A stretch of DNA of 64,000 bases from DSXH01 sp020724325 (GTDB lineage Bacteria > Bacteroidota > Ignavibacteria > Ignavibacteriales > Melioribacteraceae). The stretch is from the NCBI GenBank assembly GCA_040756515.1, contig JBFLYW010000004.1, positions 1-64,000 of the forward strand. Direction: 5' to 3'. A program made the translations under genes and the position numbers. Under the pieces are notes generated by a model. The model searched no databases. It saw only the letters and a program-made list of their open reading frames with translations, and was not told the origin of the DNA. Shown here one piece after another: positions 8,240 to 17,265 of the stretch; position 1 is the stretch's first letter, and every line of letters begins with the position of its first letter.

Positions 8240-10090
8240 TTATCTTTTCTTTTTCGCGGCTCTTCTTTGATCCTGAGCTTGCTTTTCTGCAGCTTCCATC
8301 ATTCTTGCCATAAATCCTTTTTTCTGTTTCGGATTTTCAACCGGAACAAGCTCTCCGTCGCTTTTTTTATTATTAACATAATATTGCTGACCAATTGACA
8401 ACAGGTTGAACATAAAATAATAAAGATTGAGTCCGGAGGGGAACGTCATAAACAAAGCAGTGAACATAACCGGCATTAAATAAACCAGCATTTGTTGAGC
8501 GGGATCTTTAATACTCATCTTCTGCTGAATAAACATCGTAATTCCAAGAAGAATGGCAAGCCCGCTTACAACATCTATGCCGAATAAAGGAATTTTAAAT
8601 GGAAGATGATAGATTACATCGGGTTCAGAGAGATTATTAATCCAGAGCATAAAGGGCTGCTGACGAATATCAATAGCAACGTTGAACAAGCTCCACAATG
8701 CAATCAGAATTGGCATTTGCAGCAGCATTGGCAAGCATCCGCCCATAGGGTTTATTCCATAAGTAGAATAAAGCTTCATGGTTTCTTTCTGGACCTTTTG
8801 CGGATCGTCTTTATGCTTTTCCTTAAGCTCGGTAATCTTAGGCTGAAGAAGCTGCATCTTCTTCATCGATTTTAAGCTCTGCCTTGTTAATGGATGAAGT
8901 GCAATCTTTATAATAATAGAAAATACTATTATCACTAAGCCGTAGTTAGGAATAAAACTATGAAGGAATTGAAGCAGCGGTAAAAGTAGATACTCCGATA
9001 TAGGTCTAATTACAAAACGGAGCCCAAAGAAGCTTCCAAAATCTACAATTGCCTGAAAATTATTTCCGTAATTTTTTAGAATATCATAATCAATCGGACC
9101 TATATATAATTTGAAAGAATCTTTTTGAAGTCTATCGTTCTTAAACGGCATTTTTATGCTGGCACTATAAACCTCCCTTACGCCATATTTATTCTGCGAA
9201 CCGACTCCTTCAAAATAAGCTCCGCCTTCATTGCTTGGTTGTTGGGGTGCTAATGCTACAACAAAATATTTATTTCTAACGGCAATCCAATCAACTTTGC
9301 CGTTAATATCTTTAGTAACTTTTTCGCCGCTATGTCCGGCATCAATAATTACCTGTTCATCACCCGCATATAGGCTTGCGTTAGAAAAATTTGCTTCGTC
9401 AACAGAATTTTTTTCGGTGAAATTAATTCCGCTCGACCAAACAACATCGTAACGAAAACTGCTTATAACATCACTCATGTTTTCAAGTTCAATATCAACC
9501 TTGGTGGCATAATCGTTAGCATAAAAAACAAAATTCTTGCGTATGGCTCTGTTATCGGCTGTTCTGAATTCATAAACAGATTTGAGCGAATCTGTTCCTG
9601 TAATTCTATAATAATGGCTTGATAAATCTGAATTAAAATCGAGCGCCGATGTATTAACGAGTTTACCTTCTTTAGTAACAAAGATAATGTTAAAATCCCC
9701 GCCCTGGTTCTGATTTATTAGCTGCACATGTCTATCGAAAAAATTAGATGTATCTTTTACATCATAACGATACCAGGTACCATATTTCTTAAGATAATAT
9801 TTTCTTAATCTAGCGCCTTTGGTAGTCATTTCCAGCTTAACCAGCTCGGTTTCTATCGTAACAATTTTTTCTTTTTGCTCGGGAAGGTCTCCGAAAGGCG
9901 CCGGCTTAATTTGCTCGGTATCTTTTTTGGCAGATTCCTGCACGGGTTTAGCTGCAACAGTATCTTGCTTTACAAGGGTTGAATCCTCTTCTTTGGTTTG
10001 TTGCGGCGGAGGCGTTGGCGAATTAATGTAGAGCCAAACAACTAAAATTAATCCGATTAGAATAAACGCAAGTGTGGTATTTCTATCCAT
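8240..10090 (-). CDS. yidC: Membrane protein insertase YidC
   Basis: A 616-residue protein with the Gram-negative YidC plan: an N-terminal membrane helix (TLAFILIGLILVVWLYI), a large periplasmic beta domain (about 60-330), then the conserved five-helix insertase core that starts at LRFVIRPISEYLLLPLL and includes the cytosolic helical hairpin 'KKMQLLQPKITELKEKHKDD'. The tail is strongly basic, which helps ribosome contact. It inserts and folds inner-membrane proteins with or without SecYEG. It lies downstream of yidD, rnpA and rpmH in the conserved order, with 15 nt to yidD. Confidence 0.97.
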   Translation of the reverse strand: MDRNTTLAFILIGLILVVWLYINSPTPPPQQTKEEDSTLVKQDTVAAKPVQESAKKDTEQIKPAPFGDLPEQKEKIVTIETELVKLEMTTKGARLRKYYLKKYGTWYRYDVKDTSNFFDRHVQLINQNQGGDFNIIFVTKEGKLVNTSALDFNSDLSSHYYRITGTDSLKSVYEFRTADNRAIRKNFVFYANDYATKVDIELENMSDVISSFRYDVVWSSGINFTEKNSVDEANFSNASLYAGDEQVIIDAGHSGEKVTKDINGKVDWIAVRNKYFVVALAPQQPSNEGGAYFEGVGSQNKYGVREVYSASIKMPFKNDRLQKDSFKLYIGPIDYDILKNYGNNFQAIVDFGSFFGLRFVIRPISEYLLLPLLQFLHSFIPNYGLVIIVFSIIIKIALHPLTRQSLKSMKKMQLLQPKITELKEKHKDDPQKVQKETMKLYSTYGINPMGGCLPMLLQMPILIALWSLFNVAIDIRQQPFMLWINNLSEPDVIYHLPFKIPLFGIDVVSGLAILLGITMFIQQKMSIKDPAQQMLVYLMPVMFTALFMTFPSGLNLYYFMFNLLSIGQQYYVNNKKSDGELVPVENPKQKKGFMARMMEAAEKQAQDQRRAAKKKR

Positions 10091-10105
10091 TCAAATTCCT
10101 ATAAA

Positions 10106-10315
10106 TTATTCAACGGGATCGTAACCCCCTTTATTAAAAGGATTACATCTTAAAATACGCCATACAGACTTAGCTCCCCCTTTAATAACGCCAAATTTTT
10201 CGAACGATTGAACCGCATATTCCGAACAGGTTGGAAAAAAGCGGCAAGAAGGGGGTAATGCGGGCGATATTAATTTCTGATATATTTTTATGACGAAAAT
10301 AAAAATTGATCGCAT
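10106..10315 (-). CDS. yidD: Membrane protein insertion efficiency factor YidD
   Basis: A 69-residue protein with the family signature of a short amphipathic N-terminus (IFIFVIKIYQKLISP) followed by the conserved 'CRFFPTCSEYA' block and 'ILRCNPFNKGGYDPV'. Two conserved cysteines are present. YidD sits on the inner face of the inner membrane and assists YidC-dependent insertion. It is separated from rnpA by a single base, which indicates translational coupling. Confidence 0.96.
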   Translation of the reverse strand: MRSIFIFVIKIYQKLISPALPPSCRFFPTCSEYAVQSFEKFGVIKGGAKSVWRILRCNPFNKGGYDPVE

Positions 10316-10316
10316 C

Positions 10317-10715
10317 TTATAATTTCGATCTTATCTGATTCAAAAGATCTACAACATCACCTTCAATATCTTTCAGATAAATCTTTTTATTATTCAGTTG
10401 ATTAAGAGTACCCGGAGAAAGAATTACAAACAGCTTCAAACCTTTTTGACTGCAAACCGATTTAATCTGACTTTTATTAAGGCGATATAGTTCCCTTAAA
10501 AGTCTCTTTACTCTGTTTCTCCAAACGGCGTTGCCGGATTTTTTTGAAACAGTAAATGCTGCTTTAATTCCGTTGCTGCCCGGATTTTTTACTAAATAAA
10601 AAGCGGCTTTTAATCGATTAGAAGAGGAAAAAAAAACTTCTCCCTTTGTAAAAACTAATTCGAATTCCTTTTTACTTTTGATTCTTTCTGATGAAGAAAG
10701 ACCAAACTGTTTCAA
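10317..10715 (-). CDS. rnpA: Ribonuclease P protein component
   Basis: A 132-residue basic protein with the RnpA fold: 'LSSSERIKSKKEFELVFTKG' at the N-terminus and the RNR-type signature 'NAVWRNRVKRLLRELYR' in the middle. It binds the RNase P RNA and helps recognise pre-tRNA leaders. It lies between rpmH and yidD in the classic order. The C-terminal ~25 residues are less conserved and slightly longer than in E. coli. Confidence 0.94.
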   Translation of the reverse strand: MKQFGLSSSERIKSKKEFELVFTKGEVFFSSSNRLKAAFYLVKNPGSNGIKAAFTVSKKSGNAVWRNRVKRLLRELYRLNKSQIKSVCSQKGLKLFVILSPGTLNQLNNKKIYLKDIEGDVVDLLNQIRSKL

Positions 10716-10799
10716 TTAGTCCTCCTCGCCCTTGAATGCGAGGTTACAACAAACAACAATTTATCTAAAAGTGCAATATCGCTAAGCTGCAGACACAAT

Positions 10800-10946
10800 T
10801 TAATTTTCGTCGCTAACGGTTAACTTCTTTCTCCCCTTAGCTCTTCTGCTGGCAAGAACTTTACGACCGTTTTTAGTAGACATCCTTTCTCTAAAACCGT
10901 GTTTATTCTTTCTTTTGGTTTTACTTGGCTGAAAAGTACGTTTCAT
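10800..10946 (-). CDS. rpmH: Large ribosomal subunit protein bL34
   Basis: A 48-residue, Lys/Arg-rich protein that begins MKRTFQPSKTKRKNKHGF and contains 'RMSTKNGRKVLASRRAKGRK', the nearly invariant core of bL34. ATG is at 10946 and TAA at 10800-10802. Promoter elements TTG-N20-TAATTTTG lie just upstream on the minus strand. It heads the rpmH-rnpA-yidD-yidC unit. Confidence 0.97.
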   Translation of the reverse strand: MKRTFQPSKTKRKNKHGFRERMSTKNGRKVLASRRAKGRKKLTVSDEN

Positions 10947-10975
10947 GTTTATCCTTTAGTCCATTTGAAAGTGCG

Positions 10976-11006
10976 CAAAATTAAACAAAATATGGGTAAG
11001 AACCAA
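10976..11006 (-). promoter_or_regulatory. Bacteroidota-type promoter for rpmH
   Basis: On the minus strand TTG (11004-11006) is followed by exactly 20 bp and then TAATTTTG (10976-10983). This matches the Bacteroidota sigma consensus TTG / TAnnTTTG. The element lies about 30 bp before the rpmH start codon. Confidence 0.65.
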
Positions 11007-11042
11007 TATTTGGTTAACGCCGTTATCTCGTGTGCAGTAACT

Positions 11043-11526
11043 GATGTTACGCATGAGTTAAAAAAGCCTTTGCCACAAAATAACTAAAATCATTTGTGAA
11101 AATTCGTGTTATTAGTAGCAAAAATTATTAAGAAATGTATTACAATATTTCTTGTAATGAACGATTATAAAAGAAGAGATCGCCACAAAATCACCAAAGC
11201 ACTAATAGACACTAAAACCATTTGTGAAAATTCGTGTAATTAGTGGCAAAAATTATTAAGAAATGTATTGCGATATTTTTTGTAATAAATAATTATAAAA
11301 GAAGAGATCGCCACAAAATCACCAAAGCACTAATAGACACTAAAACCATTTGTGAAAATTCGTGTAATTAGTGGCAAAAATTATTAAGAAATGTATTACG
11401 ATATTTTTTGTAATAAATAATTATAAAAAAAGTGATCGCCACAAAACCACAGAAGCGCTAATAGACACTAAAATCATTTGTGAAAATTCGTGTAATTAGT
11501 GGCAAAAAAATTACTCGTGCGTAACA
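11043..11526. repeat. Tandem array with 128-bp period inside terminal inverted repeats
   Basis: The landmark CGCCACAAAA recurs at 11181, 11309 and 11437, exactly 128 bp apart, preceded by a shorter unit at 11071. Each unit ends with the motif TTCGTGTAATTAGTGGCAAA. The whole array is bounded by GATGTTACGCATGAG (11043-11057) and its near-perfect inverse (11512-11526, 14 of 15 matching). The units contain no sustained reading frame. A single-unit relative lies at 15481-15601, so this looks like an internally amplified copy of a small dispersed element. Confidence 0.8.
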
Positions 11527-11556
11527 TCGGCGAATAAATAGAGTAGGGCGGAAATC

Positions 11557-11695
11557 TCAGCAAACAGCCCAGCCGAAGTACTGTTCACCAAAATAACCGC
11601 CGCCATCCAGAAAACCTTTGTGAGGGTTACTCGTTTCCCGAAGAGAGTACGTATTTACATAAACCATTTCAACATACGTGCCTCTATCAAATTTT
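11557..11695 (-). pseudogene. Unidentified coding relic
   Basis: A short minus-strand frame bounded by stops on both sides reads as plausible protein (TYVEMVYVNTYSLRETSN, then HKGFLDGGGYFGEQYFGWAV) but has no start codon or ribosome-binding site. It borders the right end of the repeat array. I do not recognise the family. It may be the remnant of a gene interrupted by the repeat; it could equally be chance. I see nothing else in 11700-11853. Confidence 0.25.
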
Positions 11696-11853
11696 CATTT
11701 TTCTCTGATTTTACCTGTTTTTTGAATAACGCTTTGTTTCAAAATGATTTGATTTACAGAAATGAGTCAGCACTAATAAATTCTTCTTAAAACATTAGCT
11801 ATGTAACGTTATTAAGAAGTGGGGTTTTAGATTTGACTAATTGTGTTACGAGG

Positions 11854-13326
11854 TTATTGGAATTTTCTACTGCTTATTGCTTTGGTGTAGAGGTCTATAT
11901 ACTTTTCGGCAGAGCGCTTCCATGAATAATCTTTACCCATTCCATTAAGCTGAATTTTCTTCCAGGTGCCTTTCAAATGGAAATCATTTACAGCTCTATG
12001 AACAGCGTGGATTAAAGCATTTGCGGAATAATCATTGAATGAATAACCCGTTCCAATCTCTTTACCCTGAGCAAGAAACTCGTTCCAGTCCAAAACAGTA
12101 TCTGCAAGTCCGCCGGTTTTTCTAACGACCGGAACTGTTCCGTACTTTAATGAATAGATTTGATTCAAGCCGCAAGGTTCGTAATAAGAAGGCATAAGAA
12201 AAATATCTGATCCGGCTTCAATTAAGTGCGCAAGTTCGTTATTGAAGCCGAAGTAAACAGAAACATTGTCTGGAAAATGATTTCTTGCATGCTGAAACAT
12301 TTCTTCAAATTTGTATTCGCCGCTTCCCAGAATAACCCACTGTGCGTTAAGCTCCATTAAATGATTAAGTGCTTGCGCAATTATATCAAATCCTTTTTGT
12401 GCAACTAAACGCGAGACAATTCCAATTAAAGGAACATTTTCATTAAACGGAAGGCGTAAAAGATCGAGCAGGAATTTTTTGTTCTTCAATTTACCCGATA
12501 AGTCGCCGGCAGAATATTTATACGGAATAAATGTATCGGTTTCGGGATTCCACACACGGTAATCAACACCATTAAGAATTCCATAAAAATCCTTTTTGCG
12601 CGATGCAAGGTAATTTTGCATGCCATAACCAAATTCGGGTATTAACAACTCCTTTGCATAGGTTTCGCTTACTGTATTAATTACATCTGAAGAATATATT
12701 CCAGCCTTAAGAAAATTAACACCGCCTTCGTACTCGCCGATTCCTCCGTGTAAAAAATATTTATCTCTTATTTCTGCTTTTGCTAAAGAATTCTTCGCAA
12801 ATCTTCCCTGATAGGCAACATTGTGAATAGTTAATACTGTTGCCGTATCATCAAACATTCTGTCCCAGGAATAATTATCTCTAACCAATAAAGGAACAAG
12901 CGACGTTTGCCAGTCGTTGCAGTGAATAATATCCGGTTTCCATTTCAAATGCTGAATTACTTCAATAACACCTTTCTGAAAAAGGATGAATCGTTCATCT
13001 TCATCAGAATCGTTCGTATAAATTCTAAATCGGTGGAAATAGTGAGGACAGTCGATAAAATAGATTTCTGCATTTGAATCGGGCAGACAAGCTTTATGCA
13101 CATGGATAGAATGAGCTCTTCCATCAACACGAACGGGGATCTCGCCTAAATCCCATTGATAATGGAGCCCATACTCAGCCTCTCCAAATGTATTATACTT
13201 TGGCATAAAGACTTTTACATCGTTACCGAGTGCTTCAATTTCTTTAGGGAGTGAACCGGCTACATCTGCAAGTCCGCCCGTCTTTGCATATGGAAATACT
13301 TCGCTTGAAAGAAATGCTATTTTCAT
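11854..13326 (-). CDS. glgA: Glycogen synthase (ADP-glucose type)
   Basis: A 490-residue GT5-family GT-B glycosyltransferase. The N-terminal Rossmann domain begins with the glycan-binding signature KTGGLADV (Lys15), and the C-terminal domain holds 'VSRLVAQKGFDII' and the 'SYYEPCGLNQIYSLKYGTVP' block with the acidic residue that contacts the sugar. It extends alpha-1,4-glucan chains from ADP-glucose. Length and motif order are normal. No other glycogen genes are nearby, and it appears monocistronic, with 58 bp between its start and the next gene's end. Confidence 0.95.
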   Translation of the reverse strand: MKIAFLSSEVFPYAKTGGLADVAGSLPKEIEALGNDVKVFMPKYNTFGEAEYGLHYQWDLGEIPVRVDGRAHSIHVHKACLPDSNAEIYFIDCPHYFHRFRIYTNDSDEDERFILFQKGVIEVIQHLKWKPDIIHCNDWQTSLVPLLVRDNYSWDRMFDDTATVLTIHNVAYQGRFAKNSLAKAEIRDKYFLHGGIGEYEGGVNFLKAGIYSSDVINTVSETYAKELLIPEFGYGMQNYLASRKKDFYGILNGVDYRVWNPETDTFIPYKYSAGDLSGKLKNKKFLLDLLRLPFNENVPLIGIVSRLVAQKGFDIIAQALNHLMELNAQWVILGSGEYKFEEMFQHARNHFPDNVSVYFGFNNELAHLIEAGSDIFLMPSYYEPCGLNQIYSLKYGTVPVVRKTGGLADTVLDWNEFLAQGKEIGTGYSFNDYSANALIHAVHRAVNDFHLKGTWKKIQLNGMGKDYSWKRSAEKYIDLYTKAISSRKFQ

Positions 13327-13384
13327 TAGACAAGAATTATTGTGCTTTCAAAAATACGCAAAAGAATATTGACGGGGCAGATAA

Positions 13385-15457
13385 TTATCCAGCCATTATT
13401 CTCACATCTATTGCATAAAAAGTTCCGTCCGGATTTACTGCTAACGGATTTAGATCGAACTCGGTAATGTTTCCATTTTCGATCATCATTGTTGCACAAG
13501 ATTTAATTATTGCTTTTAATTTGTCTATGTCAATTGGCGATTCGCCTCTAACTCCTTTTAATATTTTTCCGATCTTTGTTCCATCAATCATTTCCTCAAT
13601 ATCCTCATTACACAAATAGCATGATCTAATTGAAGTATCGTCATACACTTCAACATATTTTCCGCCAGATCCAAACATTATTATAGGACCGAAAGATGGA
13701 TCGCGAAAACCGCCTATTAACAATTCATGCTTAATTGATATTTGGGGCTGTATCAGAAATTCTTCTACTTTTAGACCGATATTCTTAAACCTGTTTTCTA
13801 TTTCGCTGGATTTGAATAGCAAATCGTCCTTCGAATTAATGTTAAGTTTAACAGCGTCGAGTTCGGATTTATGAATTACTTCCTTGCTTATTCCTTTAAT
13901 AACTAGCGGATAGACGTCCGGCTTGTAAAATTTAAGGTCGCCCGGCTTAATACAGTCTTGCTTAACAATCGGAATATTATATTCGCTGCAAATATTATTT
14001 ACTTCCGCTTGCGGCAGGAATCCGGCTATTAAATTTTTACCGGCGCCATTCTTTCTTTTTATTGCTTCTAAATATTCATTTTTATTGTCATAAAGCTTTT
14101 TCTTGGACTTAGAATAATAAAACATGTTCGAAAGGACTTCTGCTGGGTCTTCGGGATTTCTAAATAATGGAAGTTTCTTTTTCGACTCGCGACGATACCT
14201 ATTCCAAAATTCAGGTAACGGCATTACAGTCTGAAGAATCGGTTTTTCGCTGTTAATCGAATTAACCATTTCCACTACTTCTAATGGAGAAACCATAACC
14301 GGCTCAACAAAAACAGAAATTACCGCGTCAACATTTTTGTCTGCGGCAACAATTTCATTTACTTTTTTATAAACTTCTGCATTAGCTGCCGGCAACAGAT
14401 CAACCGGATTTGAGATGCTTCCTTCCGGATGCACAATTTCTCTCAATTTTTTCATTGTCTCTTCAGAAAAACCAGCAAGCTTAAGACCCTCCTTTTCAAT
14501 TTTATCTACACATAAAATGGCGGGACCGCCGGCATTAGTAACAACGGCAATCTTATTTCCTTTTGGAATTGGGAAGTTCTCGAATCCTTTTGACGTATTA
14601 ATGAGTTCGGTAAGGTTATCTGCTCTTACAATTCCAAATTGTTTTAACACGGCATCAATTATTTTGTCATTGCTGCTTAAAGCGCCTGTATGGGAAGATG
14701 CAGCTTTCATACCGCTTTCAAATTTGCCAGCTTTCAATATTATTGTTGGTTTTTCGACTTCACTTTTAATGAATGGAAGAATAAAACTCTCACCGTTAAC
14801 AAAACTTTCGAGATAGCATGTAATTATTTTAATATTGTTATCGCTCTGCCAATAAAGAATAATGTCGTTCTCATTTATATCTGCTTTGTTTCCAACGCTG
14901 ATGAAATGGGCAAATTTTATATCGGTTTCGCGCACAGAATTTAGAACTGCCGCACCTAAAGCACCGCTTTGAGACAAGAACCCAATTGCTCCAAATTCTG
15001 GCTGCTCTGCTACAAATGTTGCGTTAAGCTTTGTCGATTCAATAGTGTTTATTACGCCCATACAATTAGGTCCTACAAGACGCGCGCCTGAATGCTTAAT
15101 TTTATCTAAAATTCTTTTTTCGAGGTACTCGCCTTCTTTGCCAATCTCTTTAAATCCCGCAGTAATTAAAACAACGGCTTTAACATTTTTACCGAGCAGC
15201 AAATCGATCGTCTGTTCTGCAAACTGTTTTGGAACTACAACTATTGCAAGGTCAATCGGTTCGTTAATTTCTTCTATTGTGCGAAAACACTTGTAACCAA
15301 GTATTTCGTCTGCCTTTGGGTTAACAGGAAAAACTTTTCCTGTGTAACCGTAACTTTTTATTGTTTTTAATATTTCGAAGCCTACACTCTTTTCTTTTGT
15401 TGATGCGCCGGGTATGCAGATTGTCTTGGGATAGAAAATCTTTGATATCAAATTCAT
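13385..15457 (-). CDS. ADP-forming acyl-CoA (acetyl-CoA) synthetase, fused alpha-beta
   Basis: A 690-residue protein. Residues 1-130 form the CoA-binding Rossmann domain ('VGPNCMGVINT'), 150-450 the succinyl-CoA-ligase-like flavodoxin domains with the phosphorylated His256 in 'SSHTGAL', and 465-690 the ATP-grasp beta part ('VIKGISKEVIHKSELDAVKL'). There is no C-terminal GNAT domain, so it is of the ACD type rather than Pat-type acetyltransferases. It would interconvert acyl-CoA and acid while making ATP, as in acetate formation during fermentation. Acyl specificity is not readable from sequence. Confidence 0.85.
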   Translation of the reverse strand: MNLISKIFYPKTICIPGASTKEKSVGFEILKTIKSYGYTGKVFPVNPKADEILGYKCFRTIEEINEPIDLAIVVVPKQFAEQTIDLLLGKNVKAVVLITAGFKEIGKEGEYLEKRILDKIKHSGARLVGPNCMGVINTIESTKLNATFVAEQPEFGAIGFLSQSGALGAAVLNSVRETDIKFAHFISVGNKADINENDIILYWQSDNNIKIITCYLESFVNGESFILPFIKSEVEKPTIILKAGKFESGMKAASSHTGALSSNDKIIDAVLKQFGIVRADNLTELINTSKGFENFPIPKGNKIAVVTNAGGPAILCVDKIEKEGLKLAGFSEETMKKLREIVHPEGSISNPVDLLPAANAEVYKKVNEIVAADKNVDAVISVFVEPVMVSPLEVVEMVNSINSEKPILQTVMPLPEFWNRYRRESKKKLPLFRNPEDPAEVLSNMFYYSKSKKKLYDNKNEYLEAIKRKNGAGKNLIAGFLPQAEVNNICSEYNIPIVKQDCIKPGDLKFYKPDVYPLVIKGISKEVIHKSELDAVKLNINSKDDLLFKSSEIENRFKNIGLKVEEFLIQPQISIKHELLIGGFRDPSFGPIIMFGSGGKYVEVYDDTSIRSCYLCNEDIEEMIDGTKIGKILKGVRGESPIDIDKLKAIIKSCATMMIENGNITEFDLNPLAVNPDGTFYAIDVRIMAG

Positions 15458-15480
15458 GCAGAATCCTTGATTTATTTACT

Positions 15481-15601
15481 GATGTTACGCATACGTTTAA
15501 AAATCCTTAGCCACGAAATCACAGAAGCACCAAATGACACTAAAATCATTTGTGAAAATTCGTGTAATTAGTGGCAAAAAAGTCACCCATTATGTAACAT
15601 A
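15481..15601. repeat. Single-unit copy of the 128-bp repeat family
   Basis: This block shares with the 11.04-11.53 kb array the left end GATGTTACGCAT and the core ending TTCGTGTAATTAGTGGCAAA (about 15552-15579). It closes with GTAACAT (15594-15600), the inverse of its left ATGTTAC. It is about 120 bp long and non-coding, in the gap upstream of the acyl-CoA synthetase. I see nothing else in the rest of that gap (15602-15674). Confidence 0.7.
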
Positions 15602-15674
15602 AGTTATTCAATAATTATTGAATCCAGCAAAACAAAAATAACCATTTAATTCTCGTAAACGTATAACAATTAAA

Positions 15675-16259
15675 TTAACCGTTCAGCCAGTTATGTAATA
15701 TTTGCCTGCCAAATGTTGTCATTATCGATTCTGGATGAAACTGTACTCCCTTTACATTACGGCTGTTGTGCGATAGAGCCATAATAACCCCGTCGTCTGA
15801 TAGAGCAGTAATTCTGAGATCGGAAGGAAAATTTTTTGTTGAAAGGAACCATGAATGATAAAGACCAACTTTTATTTTATCCGGAAGATTCTTGAAGATG
15901 ATTTCGTTTCTATCTGTTATTAGAGTCGGCTTGCTGATTCCGTGCATAACATTATTAAGGTTGGAAAGCTTTGCGCCGTAATATTCGCCTATTGCTTGAT
16001 GACCAAGACAAACCCCAAAAATACTTTTACTTTTATCGTATCTTTTAAGAATTTCAAACATTACAGGGAAATCTTTCGGCAAGCCGGGTCCGGGTGTAAA
16101 TATTATTTTATCATATTGCTCAACTTCATCAACTTCAATTCGTTCACTTTTTTTAATACCAAAATCATTGTACCCAATTCTTCTAATCATCTCTGCAAGA
16201 TTGAATGTAAATGAGTCGTTATTATCAACAATTAGCAATTTCATTTGTTCAATTTTCAT
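15675..16259 (-). CDS. pabA: Aminodeoxychorismate synthase glutamine amidotransferase (PabA/TrpG family)
   Basis: A 194-residue class I glutamine amidotransferase with the nucleophile Cys84 in FGVCLGHQAIGE and the His/Glu pair in VQFHPES. It releases ammonia from glutamine for the chorismate-aminating partner. The gene is divergent from pabB-pabC with 31 bp between starts, which supports a folate (p-aminobenzoate) role over tryptophan synthesis. The start may instead be the second Met at 16244 (MKLLIVDNNDSFT), which fits the usual family N-terminus better. Confidence 0.85.
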   Translation of the reverse strand: MKIEQMKLLIVDNNDSFTFNLAEMIRRIGYNDFGIKKSERIEVDEVEQYDKIIFTPGPGLPKDFPVMFEILKRYDKSKSIFGVCLGHQAIGEYYGAKLSNLNNVMHGISKPTLITDRNEIIFKNLPDKIKVGLYHSWFLSTKNFPSDLRITALSDDGVIMALSHNSRNVKGVQFHPESIMTTFGRQILHNWLNG

Positions 16260-16290
16260 AAATTAGTCACCGACTAATATAATCTTATGA

Positions 16291-17265
16291 ATGGAAAATA
16301 GAATAGAAATAATTGAATTAATGAACGAATACGGAAGGAATAAAATTCCTTTTTTGTTCATAATAGATTTTGAAATGGAAAATCCGAGGATTATAAAAAT
16401 TGACGAAGTTGATACAGACAGAATACTTTACAAGCTGAACGATGTAAAAAATTACGATAATGAACTTACCACAACCAAAGAATTGTATTTCAATAAATTT
16501 CCTGCTAGCTGCGATGAATATATCCGGGCATTCGAAGTTGTAATGAACCACATCAAAGCCGGGAACACCTACTTATGCAATCTTACCTTTCCAACCGGAA
16601 TAGAAACGAATTACAGTCTGTTAGAATTATTTTATTCAAGCCTGGCAAGATATAAGTTGTATTATGAAGATCGGTTCGTTGTATTTTCGCCTGAATGTTT
16701 TGTTAAGATTGATAATGGAAGGATCTACTCGTTCCCAATGAAGGGAACTATTGACGCATCAATACCGAATGCAAAAGAAATAATTTTAAGCGATGAAAAA
16801 GAGCTTGCGGAACACCTAACAATTGTAGATTTAATAAGAAATGATCTAAGCATAACAGCAACAAATGTAGTAGTAGAAGATTTTAGATATGTAGAAGAAA
16901 TAACAACCAACCAGAAAAATTTGCTTCAGGTTAGTTCGAAAATAAGCGGAATACTGCCGGATAATTATCCCTCCAAAATTGGCGGTATAATTTTTAGTCT
17001 TCTTCCAGCCGGATCAATAAGCGGCGCTCCTAAGAAAAAAACTGTAGAAATTATAAAAGAAGCCGAGAATTATAAACGCGGTTATTACACCGGAGTTTTC
17101 GGAGTATTTGATGGAAAACAATTAGACAGCGCTGTTATGATCCGCTTCATTGAAAAAATTGGAAATCAATATTACTTTAAAAGCGGCGGGGGAATTACTT
17201 TTATGAGCACGCCATTGTCAGAATATAAGGAATTGGCAGATAAAGTTTATGTCCCTATTATTTGA
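16291..17265 (+). CDS. pabB: Aminodeoxychorismate synthase component I
   Basis: A 324-residue chorismate-binding enzyme. Conserved blocks are 'VDLIRNDLS', 'PAGSISGAPKKKTVEII' and 'RGYYTGVFGVFDG', typical of PabB and anthranilate synthase I. It lacks the N-terminal lobe of full-length (about 450-residue) relatives and corresponds to the short PabB form common in Bacteroidota. With PabA it makes 4-amino-4-deoxychorismate. The stop lies 17 nt inside the next gene, consistent with translational coupling to the lyase. Confidence 0.88.
   Translation: MENRIEIIELMNEYGRNKIPFLFIIDFEMENPRIIKIDEVDTDRILYKLNDVKNYDNELTTTKELYFNKFPASCDEYIRAFEVVMNHIKAGNTYLCNLTFPTGIETNYSLLELFYSSLARYKLYYEDRFVVFSPECFVKIDNGRIYSFPMKGTIDASIPNAKEIILSDEKELAEHLTIVDLIRNDLSITATNVVVEDFRYVEEITTNQKNLLQVSSKISGILPDNYPSKIGGIIFSLLPAGSISGAPKKKTVEIIKEAENYKRGYYTGVFGVFDGKQLDSAVMIRFIEKIGNQYYFKSGGGITFMSTPLSEYKELADKVYVPII

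Noticed and set aside
7904..8398. Long plus-strand open frame opposite the patatin and yidC genes
   Set aside because: It is antisense to two clear genes, crosses their boundary and shows no family pattern.
11071..11510. Regularly spaced repeats that might be a CRISPR array
   Set aside because: The repeated unit is about 128 bp with no distinct unique spacers, and no cas genes lie nearby.
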